A stretch of 64,000 bases of DNA from Azospirillum sp. TSH58 (GCF_003119115.1 NZ_CP022367.1:832001-896000); one strand, 5' to 3'. Shown: positions 15,732-25,362, counted from the first letter of the stretch. Made by a program: numbers and translations. The notes: a model not told the origin generated them from the letters alone.

Positions 15732-18533
15732 TCAGCCCAGCAGGCCGATCTGGTCGAAGGGCAGATGGTCGAACCCGTGCTGGTACACCGCCGAGCCCGC
15801 CACCGGCGCGAAGTTGTCGTGCGCGGCGTCGGTGAACTGCGGGTCGAAGGTGAAGGACCCCTTGTCGTAGCCGGCGGCCTGCCACTGCGCCAGCGTGCCC
15901 GTGGCGCCGCTCGCCATCACCTGCGGCCAGGCCTGGAACAGCGCCTCGTTGGGGTCGAGGTCGGCGTAGAAGTTGCCGGTGAAGGTCCCCGCCGTCTTCG
16001 GCCCGTCGATGGCGACGGCGCGCCCGTCGCCGGCGTCCACGATGTTCTGGGTGATGGTGTTGTTCGCCATCGGCGTGCCCTTCCAGCCGCCCCAGCCGAC
16101 GCTCTGCTGCAGGCCGATCTGGGTGCCCAGATTGTCGGCCAGGATGTTGTCGGTGACCGTGTTGTTCCAGCCGCCGTGCAGGAAGATGCCGCCGACGTTG
16201 TCGTGGACGACGTTGCCCTTCACCGTGGTGCCGCTGGTCCAGTCGTCCAGATAGATGCCCCAGCTCACCAGCTTCGTCGGGTCGAGGAAGGTGGGGGAGA
16301 CCTTGCCGTCCCAGGTCACGTTGCCGAAGGCGGTGGTGCCCGACACCTCGTTGTAGGCCACCGTGTGGCCGGCCAGATCCTGCTGGCGGTTGATCAGGTA
16401 GATGCCGCCGCCGTCGCTGGTCTCCTGGTTGGCGCCGACGATCTTGTTGTGGGTGATCGTCGCCCGGTAGGTGGCGTCGCCCGAGGCCTGGACGGAACCG
16501 ACCGCGATGGCCTTGCCCGGCGTGTCCTCGATCTGGTTGTGGGTGATGGCGACGTCGTTGCTGCCGTTCACCCACAGCGCGTCGCCGCCGTGGTCGACGG
16601 CGCTGGCGTGCTGGATCAGGTTGTCCGACACCTTGGTGAAGTTGGACCCCGCCTTGACGTAGACGGCCTCGCGCCCGGTCTCGGCGAAATGGTTGCCGGA
16701 GACGGTGCTGTTGGCGCTGCCCTCCACCGTGATGCCGTAGCCGGTGTTGGTGACGGTGTTGTTCTTGAAGGTCAGGCCGGCGGCGTTGTTGGCGTAGACC
16801 GCGTGGCCGTCCGGCGCGCCGTCGGTCAGGGTCAGCCCCTCGATCGTCACGTTCTTCGCACCGCCCAGCCCGATCAGCACGGGAAGCTGCGCCGCGACGA
16901 CCTTGTGCCCGGCGACCGCCCCGCCCTCCGGCTTGAACAGCACCTGGTTGGAGGCCTTGTCGAAGAACCACTCCCGCGCGGTGTCGAGCTGGTCCTTGCC
17001 GTTGAACAGGTAGAAGCGGCTGCCGGCGCCGAGCGCGTCGTAGGTGCTCTGGGCCAGCGTGATGGTGTTGCTGGCGTAGTCGATGCTCTTCACCGGCACG
17101 GTCATGTTGTCGTAGCCGTGCTGGGTGAAGACGCTGACCATCAGCCCGTCCGTGCTGGAATAGGTCGGGATCGCCCCCGCCTTGAAGCCGAACTGGGTGT
17201 AGGCGTTGGCCCCGGCCTTGGTGGCGATCAGCCAGCCGCCGTCGATGGGATGGCTGGGGTCGGCGTTCGGCGTGCGGGCGACCGTCTGGCGGTCGCCGTC
17301 CATCGACAGGTCGAGCACCGCCTTAGACCCGCCGGGAAGCTGCGCGCTGTAGAGGCCGTTGCCGCGCGACACCCAGTTCTCGACCAGCGAGCCGCCGTGG
17401 AAGACCGGCTTCTCGCTGCCGTAGGCGGCGAAGCGGACCCCGCTGTCCTGGCCGTCCAGCCAGAGCATGTCCTTCATGTAGTAGTCGCCGCCGCGGACGT
17501 AGGTCACGTCGATGTCCGGGTTGGCGCGCATGGCGTCGCGGGCGGCGGTCAGCGTCGCCTTCGGCCCGTCGGTGCCGTCCGCGTTGGGGGCGGCCAGCTT
17601 GCCCGACCAGCTGTCCTTGCCGTTGGTCGCCACGAAGATCGCCGGCCCGGTCGGGGCGGGGGACGGCGTGGGCGTCGGGGTCGGGGTCGGGGTCGGGGTG
17701 GGAGTCGGCGTGGCCGTGCCGGTCGCGAAGAAGCTCTTGTCGGCGTCGACGACCAGCGTGCCGTTCCACCACATCCCGGACTGGCCCTTGACCACATCCT
17801 TCCCGTCGAGTGCACCCTTGTCGTAGGTGACGATGCTGTCGGTGGCGGAGACGGACTTGCCGTTGATCGTGACCTTGTTGACGATCAGCGAGCGGTCCTG
17901 CCCGTTCACCACGGCGTCGTTGTCATACTGGATCTGCACCTTGTGCGCCTGGTCCGGTGCCACGTTGGCGGTGAAGCTGTAGTCCTTGGCCGATGTGCCG
18001 ACCGTGCCCTCCCCCACCTTCTTGCCGTCGACCATCAGGTTGAAATGCGCGTTGGTGCCGCCCGCCGCGATGCCCTGTGCGTTCACCACGAAGGTCGAGG
18101 TTCCGGCGGCCGGCGCCGCCGGGGCGGGGAAGTCGGAGGCCGGGGTGTCCACCACCAGCGTGCCGTTCCACCACAGGCCGGCCTGCCCCGTCACCACGTC
18201 CTTGCCGTCGAGAGCACCCTTGTCATAGGTGACGTTCGCGTCGGTCGGCTTGTGGGTCTTGCCGTTGATGGTGACCCCGCTGACGATCAGCGAGCGGTCC
18301 TGGCCATTCACCAAGGCGTCGTTGTCGTATTGGATCTGCACCTTGTGCGCCTGCGCCGCGGTGACCGGCACCGTGAAGCTGTAGGCGGTCGGGCTGGTGG
18401 CGTTGACGGTTGCCTGGCCCACCTCGACGCCGTCGATCAACAGGCGGAAATGCGGCCAGATGCCTCCGGCGGACTGCCCATAGGCACTCACGACAATCTT
18501 GGCGTCGGTCTTGCCCGTGGTGGTCGAAGCCAT
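15732..18533 (-). CDS. large right-handed beta-helix protein with two CBM60-like domains
   Basis: A 933-residue probable extracellular carbohydrate-active protein. Two related repeats of about 125 residues at the N-terminus (each with AHKVQIQYDND, VNGQDRSLIV, TYDKGALDGKDVV and a WWNGTLVVD end) resemble the calcium-dependent xylan-binding CBM60 type. A Thr-Pro linker (about 278-300) leads to a pectate-lyase-like parallel beta-helix (about 305-930) beginning IFVATNGKDSWSGK and full of N-rich turns (GNHFAETGREAVYVK and similar). No Sec or Tat signal is present at the N-terminus, so if secreted it would need a non-classical or type I route. Lyase, epimerase or hydrolase activity cannot be told apart from the sequence. 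Confidence 0.8.
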   Translation of the reverse strand: MASTTTGKTDAKIVVSAYGQSAGGIWPHFRLLIDGVEVGQATVNATSPTAYSFTVPVTAAQAHKVQIQYDNDALVNGQDRSLIVSGVTINGKTHKPTDANVTYDKGALDGKDVVTGQAGLWWNGTLVVDTPASDFPAPAAPAAGTSTFVVNAQGIAAGGTNAHFNLMVDGKKVGEGTVGTSAKDYSFTANVAPDQAHKVQIQYDNDAVVNGQDRSLIVNKVTINGKSVSATDSIVTYDKGALDGKDVVKGQSGMWWNGTLVVDADKSFFATGTATPTPTPTPTPTPTPTPSPAPTGPAIFVATNGKDSWSGKLAAPNADGTDGPKATLTAARDAMRANPDIDVTYVRGGDYYMKDMLWLDGQDSGVRFAAYGSEKPVFHGGSLVENWVSRGNGLYSAQLPGGSKAVLDLSMDGDRQTVARTPNADPSHPIDGGWLIATKAGANAYTQFGFKAGAIPTYSSTDGLMVSVFTQHGYDNMTVPVKSIDYASNTITLAQSTYDALGAGSRFYLFNGKDQLDTAREWFFDKASNQVLFKPEGGAVAGHKVVAAQLPVLIGLGGAKNVTIEGLTLTDGAPDGHAVYANNAAGLTFKNNTVTNTGYGITVEGSANSTVSGNHFAETGREAVYVKAGSNFTKVSDNLIQHASAVDHGGDALWVNGSNDVAITHNQIEDTPGKAIAVGSVQASGDATYRATITHNKIVGANQETSDGGGIYLINRQQDLAGHTVAYNEVSGTTAFGNVTWDGKVSPTFLDPTKLVSWGIYLDDWTSGTTVKGNVVHDNVGGIFLHGGWNNTVTDNILADNLGTQIGLQQSVGWGGWKGTPMANNTITQNIVDAGDGRAVAIDGPKTAGTFTGNFYADLDPNEALFQAWPQVMASGATGTLAQWQAAGYDKGSFTFDPQFTDAAHDNFAPVAGSAVYQHGFDHLPFDQIGLLG

Positions 18534-18769
18534 TGGATGGTTCCCTCGCTCTTATGCTCAACGGCGGCGAGCATGGCGGGGCCGGCCGGACATTTGTGCG
18601 CCATTTTGATAACAGGCGAGGGCCACCGGGTCCGTGCTTCTATCCGCCACCGCCTATGACGGGAGAGGCGGTTGAACGGGAGTCATACGCACCAAAGCGC
18701 AGGCTCCCCCGGATTAAAGCGAAGCCTTACGTGTTGATGGCTTATACGGAACCAAGAGGCAGAGACCCT

Positions 18770-19243
18770 ATGAAGAAGATCGCTGTTACCGCCTTTGTCG
18801 CCCTGTCGCTGGCCGCCTGCCAGAGCGGCGGCGGCGGCCTCGGGACCAAGCAGACGGTCGGCGCGCTCGGCGGCGCGGCGGCCGGCGGCGTGATTGGTTC
18901 GCAGTTCGGCGGCGGCACCGGCAAGCTCATCACCACCGGTGTGGGCACGCTGCTCGGCGCCTATCTGGGCAGCGAGCTTGGCCAGTCGCTCGACCGCGCG
19001 GACGAAGGCTACGCCCAGCGCGCCGCCACCCAGGCCTACGCGGCGCCGATCGGTTCGACCATCCAGTGGAACAACCCGGAATCGGGGAACCGCGGCACCA
19101 TCACCCCGGTCCGCGACGGCCGCGACAACTCGGGCAACTACTGCCGCGAGTACCAGCAGACCGTCTATGTCGGCGGCAAGGCCGAGCGGGCCAACGGCAC
19201 CGCCTGCCAGCAGCCGGACGGCAGCTGGCGCATCGTGTCCTAA
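18770..19243 (+). CDS. glycine-zipper outer-membrane lipoprotein (17-kDa antigen family)
   Basis: A 157-residue lipoprotein. The signal peptide MKKIAVTAFVALSLAAC ends in a lipobox with acylated Cys17. A glycine-zipper segment follows (GALGGAAAGGVIGSQFGGG...GTLLGAYLGSELG), then a C-terminal soluble domain (TITPVRDGRDNSGNYCREYQ and a C-terminal QPDGSWRIVS) of the rickettsial 17-kDa/RT0821 surface antigen type. It is probably structural in the outer membrane. Its stop codon lies inside a 17-bp perfect duplication. Convergent with the methyltransferase gene, with a strong stem-loop between. Confidence 0.9.
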   Translation: MKKIAVTAFVALSLAACQSGGGGLGTKQTVGALGGAAAGGVIGSQFGGGTGKLITTGVGTLLGAYLGSELGQSLDRADEGYAQRAATQAYAAPIGSTIQWNNPESGNRGTITPVRDGRDNSGNYCREYQQTVYVGGKAERANGTACQQPDGSWRIVS

Positions 19244-19267
19244 CACCCGGCGTGTCCTAACACCCGG
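19234..19267. repeat. 17-bp tandem duplication over a stop codon
   Basis: CGTGTCCTAACACCCGG occurs twice head to tail (19234-19250, 19251-19267). The first copy contains the lipoprotein stop codon, so the second copy is untranslated. Confidence 0.95.
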
Positions 19268-19271
19268 CGCC

Positions 19272-19322
19272 CCCGCCCCGGCCGTCCCTTCCGCACCCCG
19301 CGGAAACGTCGGCCGGGGCGGG
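19272..19322. terminator. bidirectional stem-loop between convergent genes
   Basis: Perfect 13-bp outer arms (CCCGCCCCGGCCG / CGGCCGGGGCGGG) with an inner TTCCGC/GCGGAA stem, placed exactly between two convergent genes. There is no T-run, so it is more likely a transcription barrier or Rho-assisted stop than a classical intrinsic terminator. Confidence 0.7.
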
Positions 19323-19329
19323 AGCCCCG

Positions 19330-20673
19330 TCACGGCGCGGGAAGCGCAAGCAGCCGGATCGCCACCTGCTTGGTGTGCGGGCTGACGGCGATGATCTCCC
19401 AGGCCGCGCCGGACTCCTCCGCATATTCCATGAAGGCGCGGTACTCGTCCTCACGCCACGTCCGGTTCCCGATGAACTCGTCGAAGACCAGCACCGTCCC
19501 CGCCCGGAAGCGGGGCGCCAGGGCGGTCAGCACCGTCCGCGCCGACGAGTAGATGTCGCTGTCCACATTGACGAAGCGCACCGCGCCGCCGTGGGCCGCC
19601 AGGAAGCGCGGCAGCGTGTCCTCGAACCAGCCCGCGTGCAGCACCGCGTTGCCGCGCACCGGCGGCAGGCTCTTGCCCGTACTGAGCACGCCGCGCGGCG
19701 CGTTCACCCAGCCCTCCGGCAGCCCCTCGAACGAATCGAAGCCGTGCACGGCCTGCCCGGCCGCGTCGGCGATCTGGTTCAGCGAGGTGCCGCGGCGCAC
19801 GCCAAACTCCAGCACCAGACCGGGCACCTCCGCGCGCTCCAGCGCGAATCGCAGCAATTCCGCCCCGACGCCGAACAGCCGGACGTCGGCCGCGAGCTGC
19901 GGCCGGATCGCCGTCACCGCCTCCACCAGCGGCAGACGCTTCGGCTGACCGGCCAGCTTCGCCGCGAACAGGTCCTCCGCCTCCGCGTCGCGGCCCAGCA
20001 GAAGCAGGTAGGCGCACAGGAAGCCCCAGTATTTGCCCGCCGCCCCCGGACAGTCCGCGGCCCGGCGCAGGCGGCGCAGCGCGTCCTCGACCCCGTTCAG
20101 GCCCAGTGCTGCGGCGTGGCTGCCGAACCACGCGGCGGCATGCTCCGGATCGTCGGCCAGCCGCTCGTCGAAGACGGCCAGCGCGCCCGCGGCGTCGCCG
20201 AGATGGGCGAGGCTGACCGCCCGCTCATAGAGAATGTCCGCGGACCGGTTCCCGGCAGCCAGCGCCTCCCCGGTCACCCGGAGCGCCTCCTCATAGAGGG
20301 CATCGCGGCGGTAGGCGCCGGCCAGCGCCTCGCGAAGGCCGGGAAAGGCGGGATCGACCGCCGCGACCCGCTCCAGCCAGCGCACGGCCTGCAGGCGGTC
20401 CCCTCCGGCCAGCACGGCCTGGGCCAGATGATGGAGGGTCTCCGCGTGCGCCGGCTCGCGCGCCAGGGCACGGCGCAGGGCGGCGGTGGCGGTGGCGGCG
20501 TCACGCCGGCCGAGTGCGGCCATGCCGGTCAGCCGGTCGCGCTCGGCGGACCCGCCGGCCTCCGGCGCCGTGTCCCGCAGCAGGCGCACCGCCTGCCGGT
20601 AATGCCGCGCCGCGATCAGGCGGCGCGCCTCGGTCAGAACCTCATCCACGGGGAAAACCTGTCGGTCGGGCAT
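19330..20673 (-). CDS. TPR-repeat protein fused to TylF-like methyltransferase
   Basis: A 447-residue two-part protein. The N-terminal half (about 1-240) is a series of tetratricopeptide-like helix pairs (AEPAHAETLHHLAQAVL and similar). The C-terminal part (about 265-445) is a class I SAM-dependent methyltransferase of the TylF/macrocin O-methyltransferase type: LEFGVRRGTSLNQIAD is the cofactor loop, and GFDSFEGLPEGW and NVDSDIYSS follow. Members act on sugar hydroxyls, often in glycan synthesis. An open frame extends upstream through a tRNA, so the start was set at the first ATG after it (MPDRQVFPVDEVL). Confidence 0.85.
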   Translation of the reverse strand: MPDRQVFPVDEVLTEARRLIAARHYRQAVRLLRDTAPEAGGSAERDRLTGMAALGRRDAATATAALRRALAREPAHAETLHHLAQAVLAGGDRLQAVRWLERVAAVDPAFPGLREALAGAYRRDALYEEALRVTGEALAAGNRSADILYERAVSLAHLGDAAGALAVFDERLADDPEHAAAWFGSHAAALGLNGVEDALRRLRRAADCPGAAGKYWGFLCAYLLLLGRDAEAEDLFAAKLAGQPKRLPLVEAVTAIRPQLAADVRLFGVGAELLRFALERAEVPGLVLEFGVRRGTSLNQIADAAGQAVHGFDSFEGLPEGWVNAPRGVLSTGKSLPPVRGNAVLHAGWFEDTLPRFLAAHGGAVRFVNVDSDIYSSARTVLTALAPRFRAGTVLVFDEFIGNRTWREDEYRAFMEYAEESGAAWEIIAVSPHTKQVAIRLLALPAP

Positions 20674-20826
20674 GGTCGGAATGGGGCACAGATGCCCCGT
20701 GAAAGCGGCGGGATGCAAGCGCCGCCTGTGGCCCTCGCGGGGGTGAAAAGAAAGAAATGCCCCCTTCGATATTTTTCCCTTTGACAGGGGGCCGCCTGGA
20801 TTGCTATTCACCCGCTCCCGCCGGAC

Positions 20827-20901
<75 letters not shown>

Positions 20902-20902
20902 T

Positions 20903-20978
20903 GGGGCCGTAGCTCAGATGGGAGAGCGCCTCGTTCGCAATGAGGAGGTCAGGGGTTCGATCCCCCTCGGCTCCACCA
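20903..20978 (+). tRNA. tRNA-Ala (CGC)
   Basis: Acceptor GGGGCCG/CGGCTCC; anticodon loop TTCGCAA gives CGC, reading the GCG codon. CCA is encoded. It starts one base after the tRNA-Thr gene. Confidence 0.97.
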
Positions 20979-21077
20979 ACTTCTTCGGCGGTTGGTTGGT
21001 TGACTTGAGTAAGTTGGGTGAGGTTGAATTTAGTGCTTGCTTCGGCGGTCTTTGTTCTTTAGAAGATCGCCAACGAC

Positions 21078-21154
<77 letters not shown>

Positions 21155-21188
21155 CTTTCTTGTGGTTTGGTTAGGTATCTCGCGGTTT

Positions 21189-21263
21189 GGTCCTGTAGCT
21201 CAGCGGGAGAGCACTACGTTGACATCGTAGGGGTCACTGGTTCAATCCCAGTCGGGACCACCA
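21189..21263 (+). tRNA. tRNA-Val (GAC)
   Basis: Acceptor GGTCCTG/CGGGACC; anticodon loop TTGACAT gives GAC. CCA is encoded. One spacer base separates it from tRNA-Gln. Confidence 0.97.
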
Positions 21264-21264
21264 T

Positions 21265-21338
21265 TGGGGGATCGTCTAGCGGTAGGACAGCGGACTCTGA
21301 CTCCGCCAGCCTAGGTTCGAATCCTAGTCCCCCAACCA
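21265..21338 (+). tRNA. tRNA-Gln (CTG), island integration target
   Basis: Acceptor TGGGGGA/TCCCCCA; anticodon loop CTCTGAC gives CTG. CCA is encoded. Its last 17 bases recur at 54339-54355, marking it as the attachment site of the island that begins right after it. The gene is left complete by the integration. Confidence 0.97.
21322..21338 (+). repeat. attL: left attachment repeat
   Basis: TCCTAGTCCCCCAACCA, the T-arm-to-CCA end of tRNA-Gln. An identical copy lies 33 kb away (attR). The integrase gene starts 130 bases inside it. Confidence 0.9.
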
Positions 21339-21467
21339 CCTTCTCCAAATGGCCAACACTTTCAGGAACTTACGGGCTGCGCGCACCCCGCAACGCCGGG
21401 CGTGTGCGAAACTGACTCGCAACGCTGTCGCACATCGCGCACCCCGGCCGGCCTGGAGTGACCGAGC

Positions 21468-22616
21468 GTGGCGAAGCTGGCCCACCTCTCTCTGCGTTCC
21501 GGAATCTGGTATTGGCGGCGACGCTGCCCGCGCGCTCTTCCCTGCGGCGATCATCGGACGACATACGAGATGTCGCTCAAGACGGGCGACCGGCGCACGG
21601 CCATTCGACGGGCTCTTGCGCTCGATCTCGCGTTGGAAGAAGTCATGCTCATGGAAGTCCCGCCGCCCGGTCTCACCATCCGCACGCTGATGGTCAACCT
21701 GCGCAACGAGCTGGTGCTTGAAGGCGAGATGGAGCGCGCGTCGCGCCCGACGGCGCCCAGCGCGGCCTTCGGAACGCTTCCCGCGTCGAACCCGACGGGC
21801 TTGGCTGGATCCCCCCTGGCCGATCTGATGGCACTCAGCGAAATGCCTTCGGTTCCAGATGAAGACCTGATCGAGGAGCATCCTCTTGGCCGACGCTCGT
21901 CTGGCGATGCGCCGGCCGCGGGCGCATCTACGGCAACGGACGCCGTGCCCCCGCCAGATCTCGCCACACCGGCACGGCGCGCGGCCTACTTTGCGGGTCT
22001 GTCCCACTACATGACGCAGGCGGTCCGTAGGAATGACCTCGAACTGGCGGATGGCGTCGTGGAGCGCTTGCTTGGCGAGCACGCCTCTGGGGTTCCGCTT
22101 GACGTTTCCGCGCGGAACCTGCTTCGACGCTCGGTGCTGCGAACATTGGCAGAAGTGCATGGGATCAATGCCCGTCGGGAGCGCGGAGATTACGGCGCCT
22201 TCCCAGCCGATGACCCCACCCTGGACATGCCCTTGACGCCCGCCATCGTGCGTCCCGGAACCGCAGAGAAGGTTGAAGCCCCCATAGCGGCGCCGACCTG
22301 TCAGGAACGCGGGAAGCTCCTGTCGGAGGTTCATGCAGAGTATGAGCGGTACATGATGTCGTCGCTGGCCAAATCCGACCGCTGGACAAACCAGACGAAG
22401 TTGCAGAACGCCATGACGATCCGTCTCCTCATTGAGTTTGCGGGCGACCGTCCGATCAATGGCTACGGCGAGGACGAGGCGCGCAGCTTCAAGGTTGCCT
22501 TGGAGCATCTTCCGCGCATGCACGGGCGGTCCCCTGATTGGAGGGTGCCGATGCGCGATGCTGTCAAGCGCGTAAAGGCGCTGGTCGAGAGCGGGGAGAA
22601 TCCGCCCGAATGCCTA
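21468..22616 (+). pseudogene. tyrosine integrase, 5' part (split by IS)
   Basis: First 383 codons of a site-specific tyrosine recombinase. It begins with GTG (AKLAHLSLRSGIWYWRRRC follows), a start typical of the DUF6538-containing integrases that use tRNA targets, and continues into a long variable region and a SAM-like core-binding domain (HAEYERYMMSSLAKSDRW). The gene is interrupted after codon 383 by an 840-bp IS5-family element; the frame runs on into the IS and stops at 22673. Joining the two halves with one copy of the TA target gives an uninterrupted 658-residue integrase. It is adjacent to the attL tRNA, as expected. Confidence 0.88.
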
Positions 22617-23456
22617 GGGTCCGGACTCATAACCAGTAGGCGACGGTTGCCACGATGTGGACGGCGGCCATGAAGTTGGTGGCGGAGCGGTCGTATCGGG
22701 TGGCGATGCGCCGGAAATCCTTGAGGCGTCCGAACATGCGCTCGATGACGTTACGGTTCCGATAAAGGTAGGGAGAGAAGCAGTTTTTCCAGCGCTTGTT
22801 GGCGCGTGGCGGGATGTTGGGCGCGGCTCCCGCCTCTTCGATCTTCCGGCGAACAGCGGCACTGTCGTATCCCTTGTCGCCGTGCAGGAGATTGGTGGCG
22901 GGCATCCGGTCGAGCAGACGGTCGGCGGCGGTGCAGTCAGCCACCTGACCGCCGGTCAACAGGAAGGCGAGCGGCCGACCGCGCGGATCGCTCAGGGCGT
23001 GGATTTTGGTGGTTCTCCCACCTCGGGACCGTCCAATGGCCTGGGCGCGCTCCCCCCTTTCCCGCCACTCGCTGAACGATGGGCGCGGACCGCCGTGGAG
23101 TCGATCATCACCTGGGCTGGTGGGCCACCTGCCGCTGCCAACGCATGGAAGATGTCCTCCCACACGCCTTTGGCCGCCCAGCGGACGAAGCGGTTGTAGA
23201 GCGTCTTGCGCGGACCGTAGACCGGCGGTGCGTCCGCCCAGCGCCCACCCGACTTCAGCACATGGACGATCCCGCTGATCACACGTCGGTCATCCACGCG
23301 CGGCTTGCCTCGGGTATCGCGCGGAAGGTGTGGCTCAAGCCGTCCGAACTGCTCCACCGTCAACCAGAACTGACCGTCGTTCATAACAAAGCCCCTTTCC
23401 AGGGCTTTGAATCACAACGATTCCCTTCGGGAAAGGCTCTTTATGGGTCCGGACCC
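22617..23456 (-). mobile_element. IS5-family insertion sequence (IS427-like), copy A
   Basis: An 840-bp IS. The terminal inverted repeats begin GGGTCCGGAC[T/C]CATAA at both ends (15 of 16 match). It is flanked by a 2-bp TA duplication (22615-22616 and 23457-23458), as usual for the IS427 group. The transposase is encoded in two overlapping frames on the minus strand. It is inserted in the integrase gene. Confidence 0.92.
22627..23384 (-). CDS. IS5-family transposase, two frames with probable programmed frameshift
   Basis: A DDE transposase. The first frame (from 23384; ends 22992, 130 residues) has the N-terminal DUF4096-like part (SGGRWADAPPVYGPRKTLYN) and the first catalytic Asp in VMIDSTAVRAHRSA. 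The second (to 22627) carries HGDKGYDS (second Asp) and RNVIERMFGRLKDFRRI (Glu, Y-2R-3E-like). Between them lies an AAAGGGGGG slippery run, the usual frameshift site in this group, so the full protein is about 250 residues. It looks functional. Confidence 0.88.
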
Positions 23457-23458
23457 TA

Positions 23459-24286
23459 GCAATGAAGACCATCAAACGGCATATGTCGGCGCTGTCCGGC
23501 CTGTTCTCCTGGGTGAAGGAGCGGCCCGAGGATTACGGTTATAGGGGAGCGAACCATTTCCAGGGGCATCGCTACGGTCGTTCAGAAGTGAAACGCTGGA
23601 TGTGGGAGACTGAAGATCTGCAAGCCCTGTTTAACACGCCGATTTGGACTGGCTGTGATCTGAGTCGCCGCGCGAAGCCGGGAACTGCATTGGTCTACGA
23701 CGCTTACTATTGGCTTCCTCTACTCGCTACGTACCATGGTCTTCGCCAAGAGGAAATCGCTCAACTTCGCGCGTCGGACATCCAAGAAGAAGATGGCATC
23801 TGGTTCATCAACATTCATTCTGAAAATGGGAATCACGTAAAGACGGAGGCTGGCGAGCGGCGAGTTCCGATCCACTCGTACATAATCTCGCTCGGCTTTC
23901 TCGATTATGTCTCCATTTTCCGTAGAAAATCGGATAACCATCTTTGGCCGACTCTGAAGCGTGGCGGCCCGGATAAAAAATTTTCTCACTATTACACACA
24001 GAGGTTTACCGAATACTGTCGCCAGACCGGCATTTACGATGAATCGCGCCCCTTCCATGCATTGCGTGCCTCGTTCCGCATCTTCCTTGAAGACACACAG
24101 GCGAAATCCGTTCACATCTCCAAAGTAGTTGGGCATAGCCTCACAACGGAACTAGGAGAGGGCGGCCGCTATACCAAAAAGTTCAATATGTCTACTCTCA
24201 AGCAGGTGGTGGACAAGTTTGACCCCAAAGTAAATTTGCCTCATCTTGTGCGTTTTGATCCGGCTAAGCATCGAATTCAACCTTGA
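23459..24286 (+). pseudogene. tyrosine integrase, 3' catalytic part
   Basis: C-terminal 275 codons of the split integrase, containing the catalytic domain. The tyrosine-recombinase residues are present: Arg in YHGLRQEEIAQLR, the HxxR box FHALRASF, His in VVGHSL, and the nucleophile Tyr in GGRYTKK. An internal ATG (23462) could in theory start a 274-residue catalytic fragment, but it lacks the DNA-binding domains. It is in frame with the 5' part once the IS is removed. It is clearly lower in GC and codon bias than the chromosome on the left. Confidence 0.9.
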
Positions 24287-24531
24287 GCGAGCATCCAGCG
24301 TTCTCGCGTCAGGCGCTAGCTTTCCCAGATCATTCACCAGCGCCTTGGCGCTACCCGGAAGCGTACCGTCGGGCACCACTGCGGGTAGCCGCTCAGGGTT
24401 TGGCAGGGCGCGGATACGAATTCGTTACGGAGCAAAATGCCCTGGCTTTCATGGTCACAGCTGGTCAGCACGGGCGGACAGCGGGCACGTTCTCTGCGCC
24501 GAACTGCAAGCCTCCTCCAAAAACACAGTGA
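24283..24531 (+). CDS. possible small ORF overlapping the integrase stop
   Basis: An 82-residue frame beginning with TTG that overlaps the integrase stop (TTGA). It could be coupled to the integrase, and its middle (GRGYEFVTEQNALAFMV) reads like coding sequence. There is no recognisable family. The lack of a good start and the unremarkable tail make it doubtful. Confidence 0.25.
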   Translation: MSEHPAFSRQALAFPDHSPAPWRYPEAYRRAPLRVAAQGLAGRGYEFVTEQNALAFMVTAGQHGRTAGTFSAPNCKPPPKTQ

Positions 24532-24932
24532 TCATTCTCGACGCTGCGGCGAGGATCGGCAAGGTTGGCAGGCCGTGGCAGAACAATTCCTCGTGTGATC
24601 AAAGGTTTACCGACAGAACAAAGATCGGCAGGCACATCGGCAGAATTCTGAACGCTGGCGTAGAAATCAACAGAAAGACCAAAGGGTTAGCGGATTGGAA
24701 GATCGGCAGATGATGAACGGGGGAGCGGGACAACTCGGCCGGATGCGTCCATTCTGTCGAGATGGTAGCCCATTCCGCCCGGTTCTGTGTACAGCCGCGT
24801 TCGGGACCAGCAACGCGCCCTGCCGAAAAGAAGGCGCCGTGCCAAATGGGTCGAGGCAGGGAGCCCGTATCAGGAGCCGAAGCGCGGTCGGTTCCTATAG
24901 AGGGGCGCACCAGGACGCTCCGGCGCCCCCAC
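24532..24932. other. non-coding stretch in island
   Basis: About 400 bases of mixed composition with several near-repeats of GATCGGCA (24554, 24630, 24702 region). No convincing gene, RNA or strong hairpin is seen. Confidence 0.4.
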
Positions 24933-25289
24933 CTACTGCGCAGCGCCCTTGCTCACGAGATGCACACGGATGACCGGGCGGTCGAAACCGCGGAGGAGAA
25001 CCAAGCCGGCATCGAGGGCCGTGTCGAGGTCTTCTACGATGTCGAAGATGTCCTGTACCGACAGGGAAAGCCGGTAGTCCATCGCCTCTGCTGCCTGGAC
25101 GATCATGTCCAGCGTCCGCCGCTCGGCGGCGCCGCGCTGCCCGCAGGCCCAGCGCTGTAGGGTTTCCTGAAGCCAATCTACGAACTTCATGGTCGCCGCG
25201 TTCTGTTCCGCTGTAAGCACACGGATGATCGCGTCGTCTTCGATGCACGCGGCCAGGGCTGCGCCGCTCCGCACTGGAGTGGTCATCAT
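24933..25289 (-). CDS. hypothetical protein downstream of relaxase
   Basis: A 118-residue ORF starting MMTTPVRSG, with a helical centre (DWLQETLQRWACGQRGAAER) and a C-terminal half with alternating strands and helices (LDTALDAGLVLLRGFDRPVI). No family is recognised. It lies on the same strand as the relaxase remnant, about 100 bases after its end, with a long hairpin between. It was probably part of the same mobilisation region. Confidence 0.5.
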   Translation of the reverse strand: MMTTPVRSGAALAACIEDDAIIRVLTAEQNAATMKFVDWLQETLQRWACGQRGAAERRTLDMIVQAAEAMDYRLSLSVQDIFDIVEDLDTALDAGLVLLRGFDRPVIRVHLVSKGAAQ

Positions 25290-25304
25290 CACGGGTCGTC
25301 CTGA

Positions 25305-25362
25305 GTTGCGACCGCCCGGTGTGGCGGCCCGCAGGGCAGCCGCCACACCGGGTGGACGCAAC
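25305..25362. terminator. long imperfect hairpin between relaxase end and downstream ORF
   Basis: Arms of 24 bases, GTTGCGACCGCCCGGTGTGG and onward against CCACACCGGGTGGACGCAAC, with two mismatches and a short loop. It probably attenuates or ends relaxase-strand transcription. There is no T-run. Confidence 0.55.
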
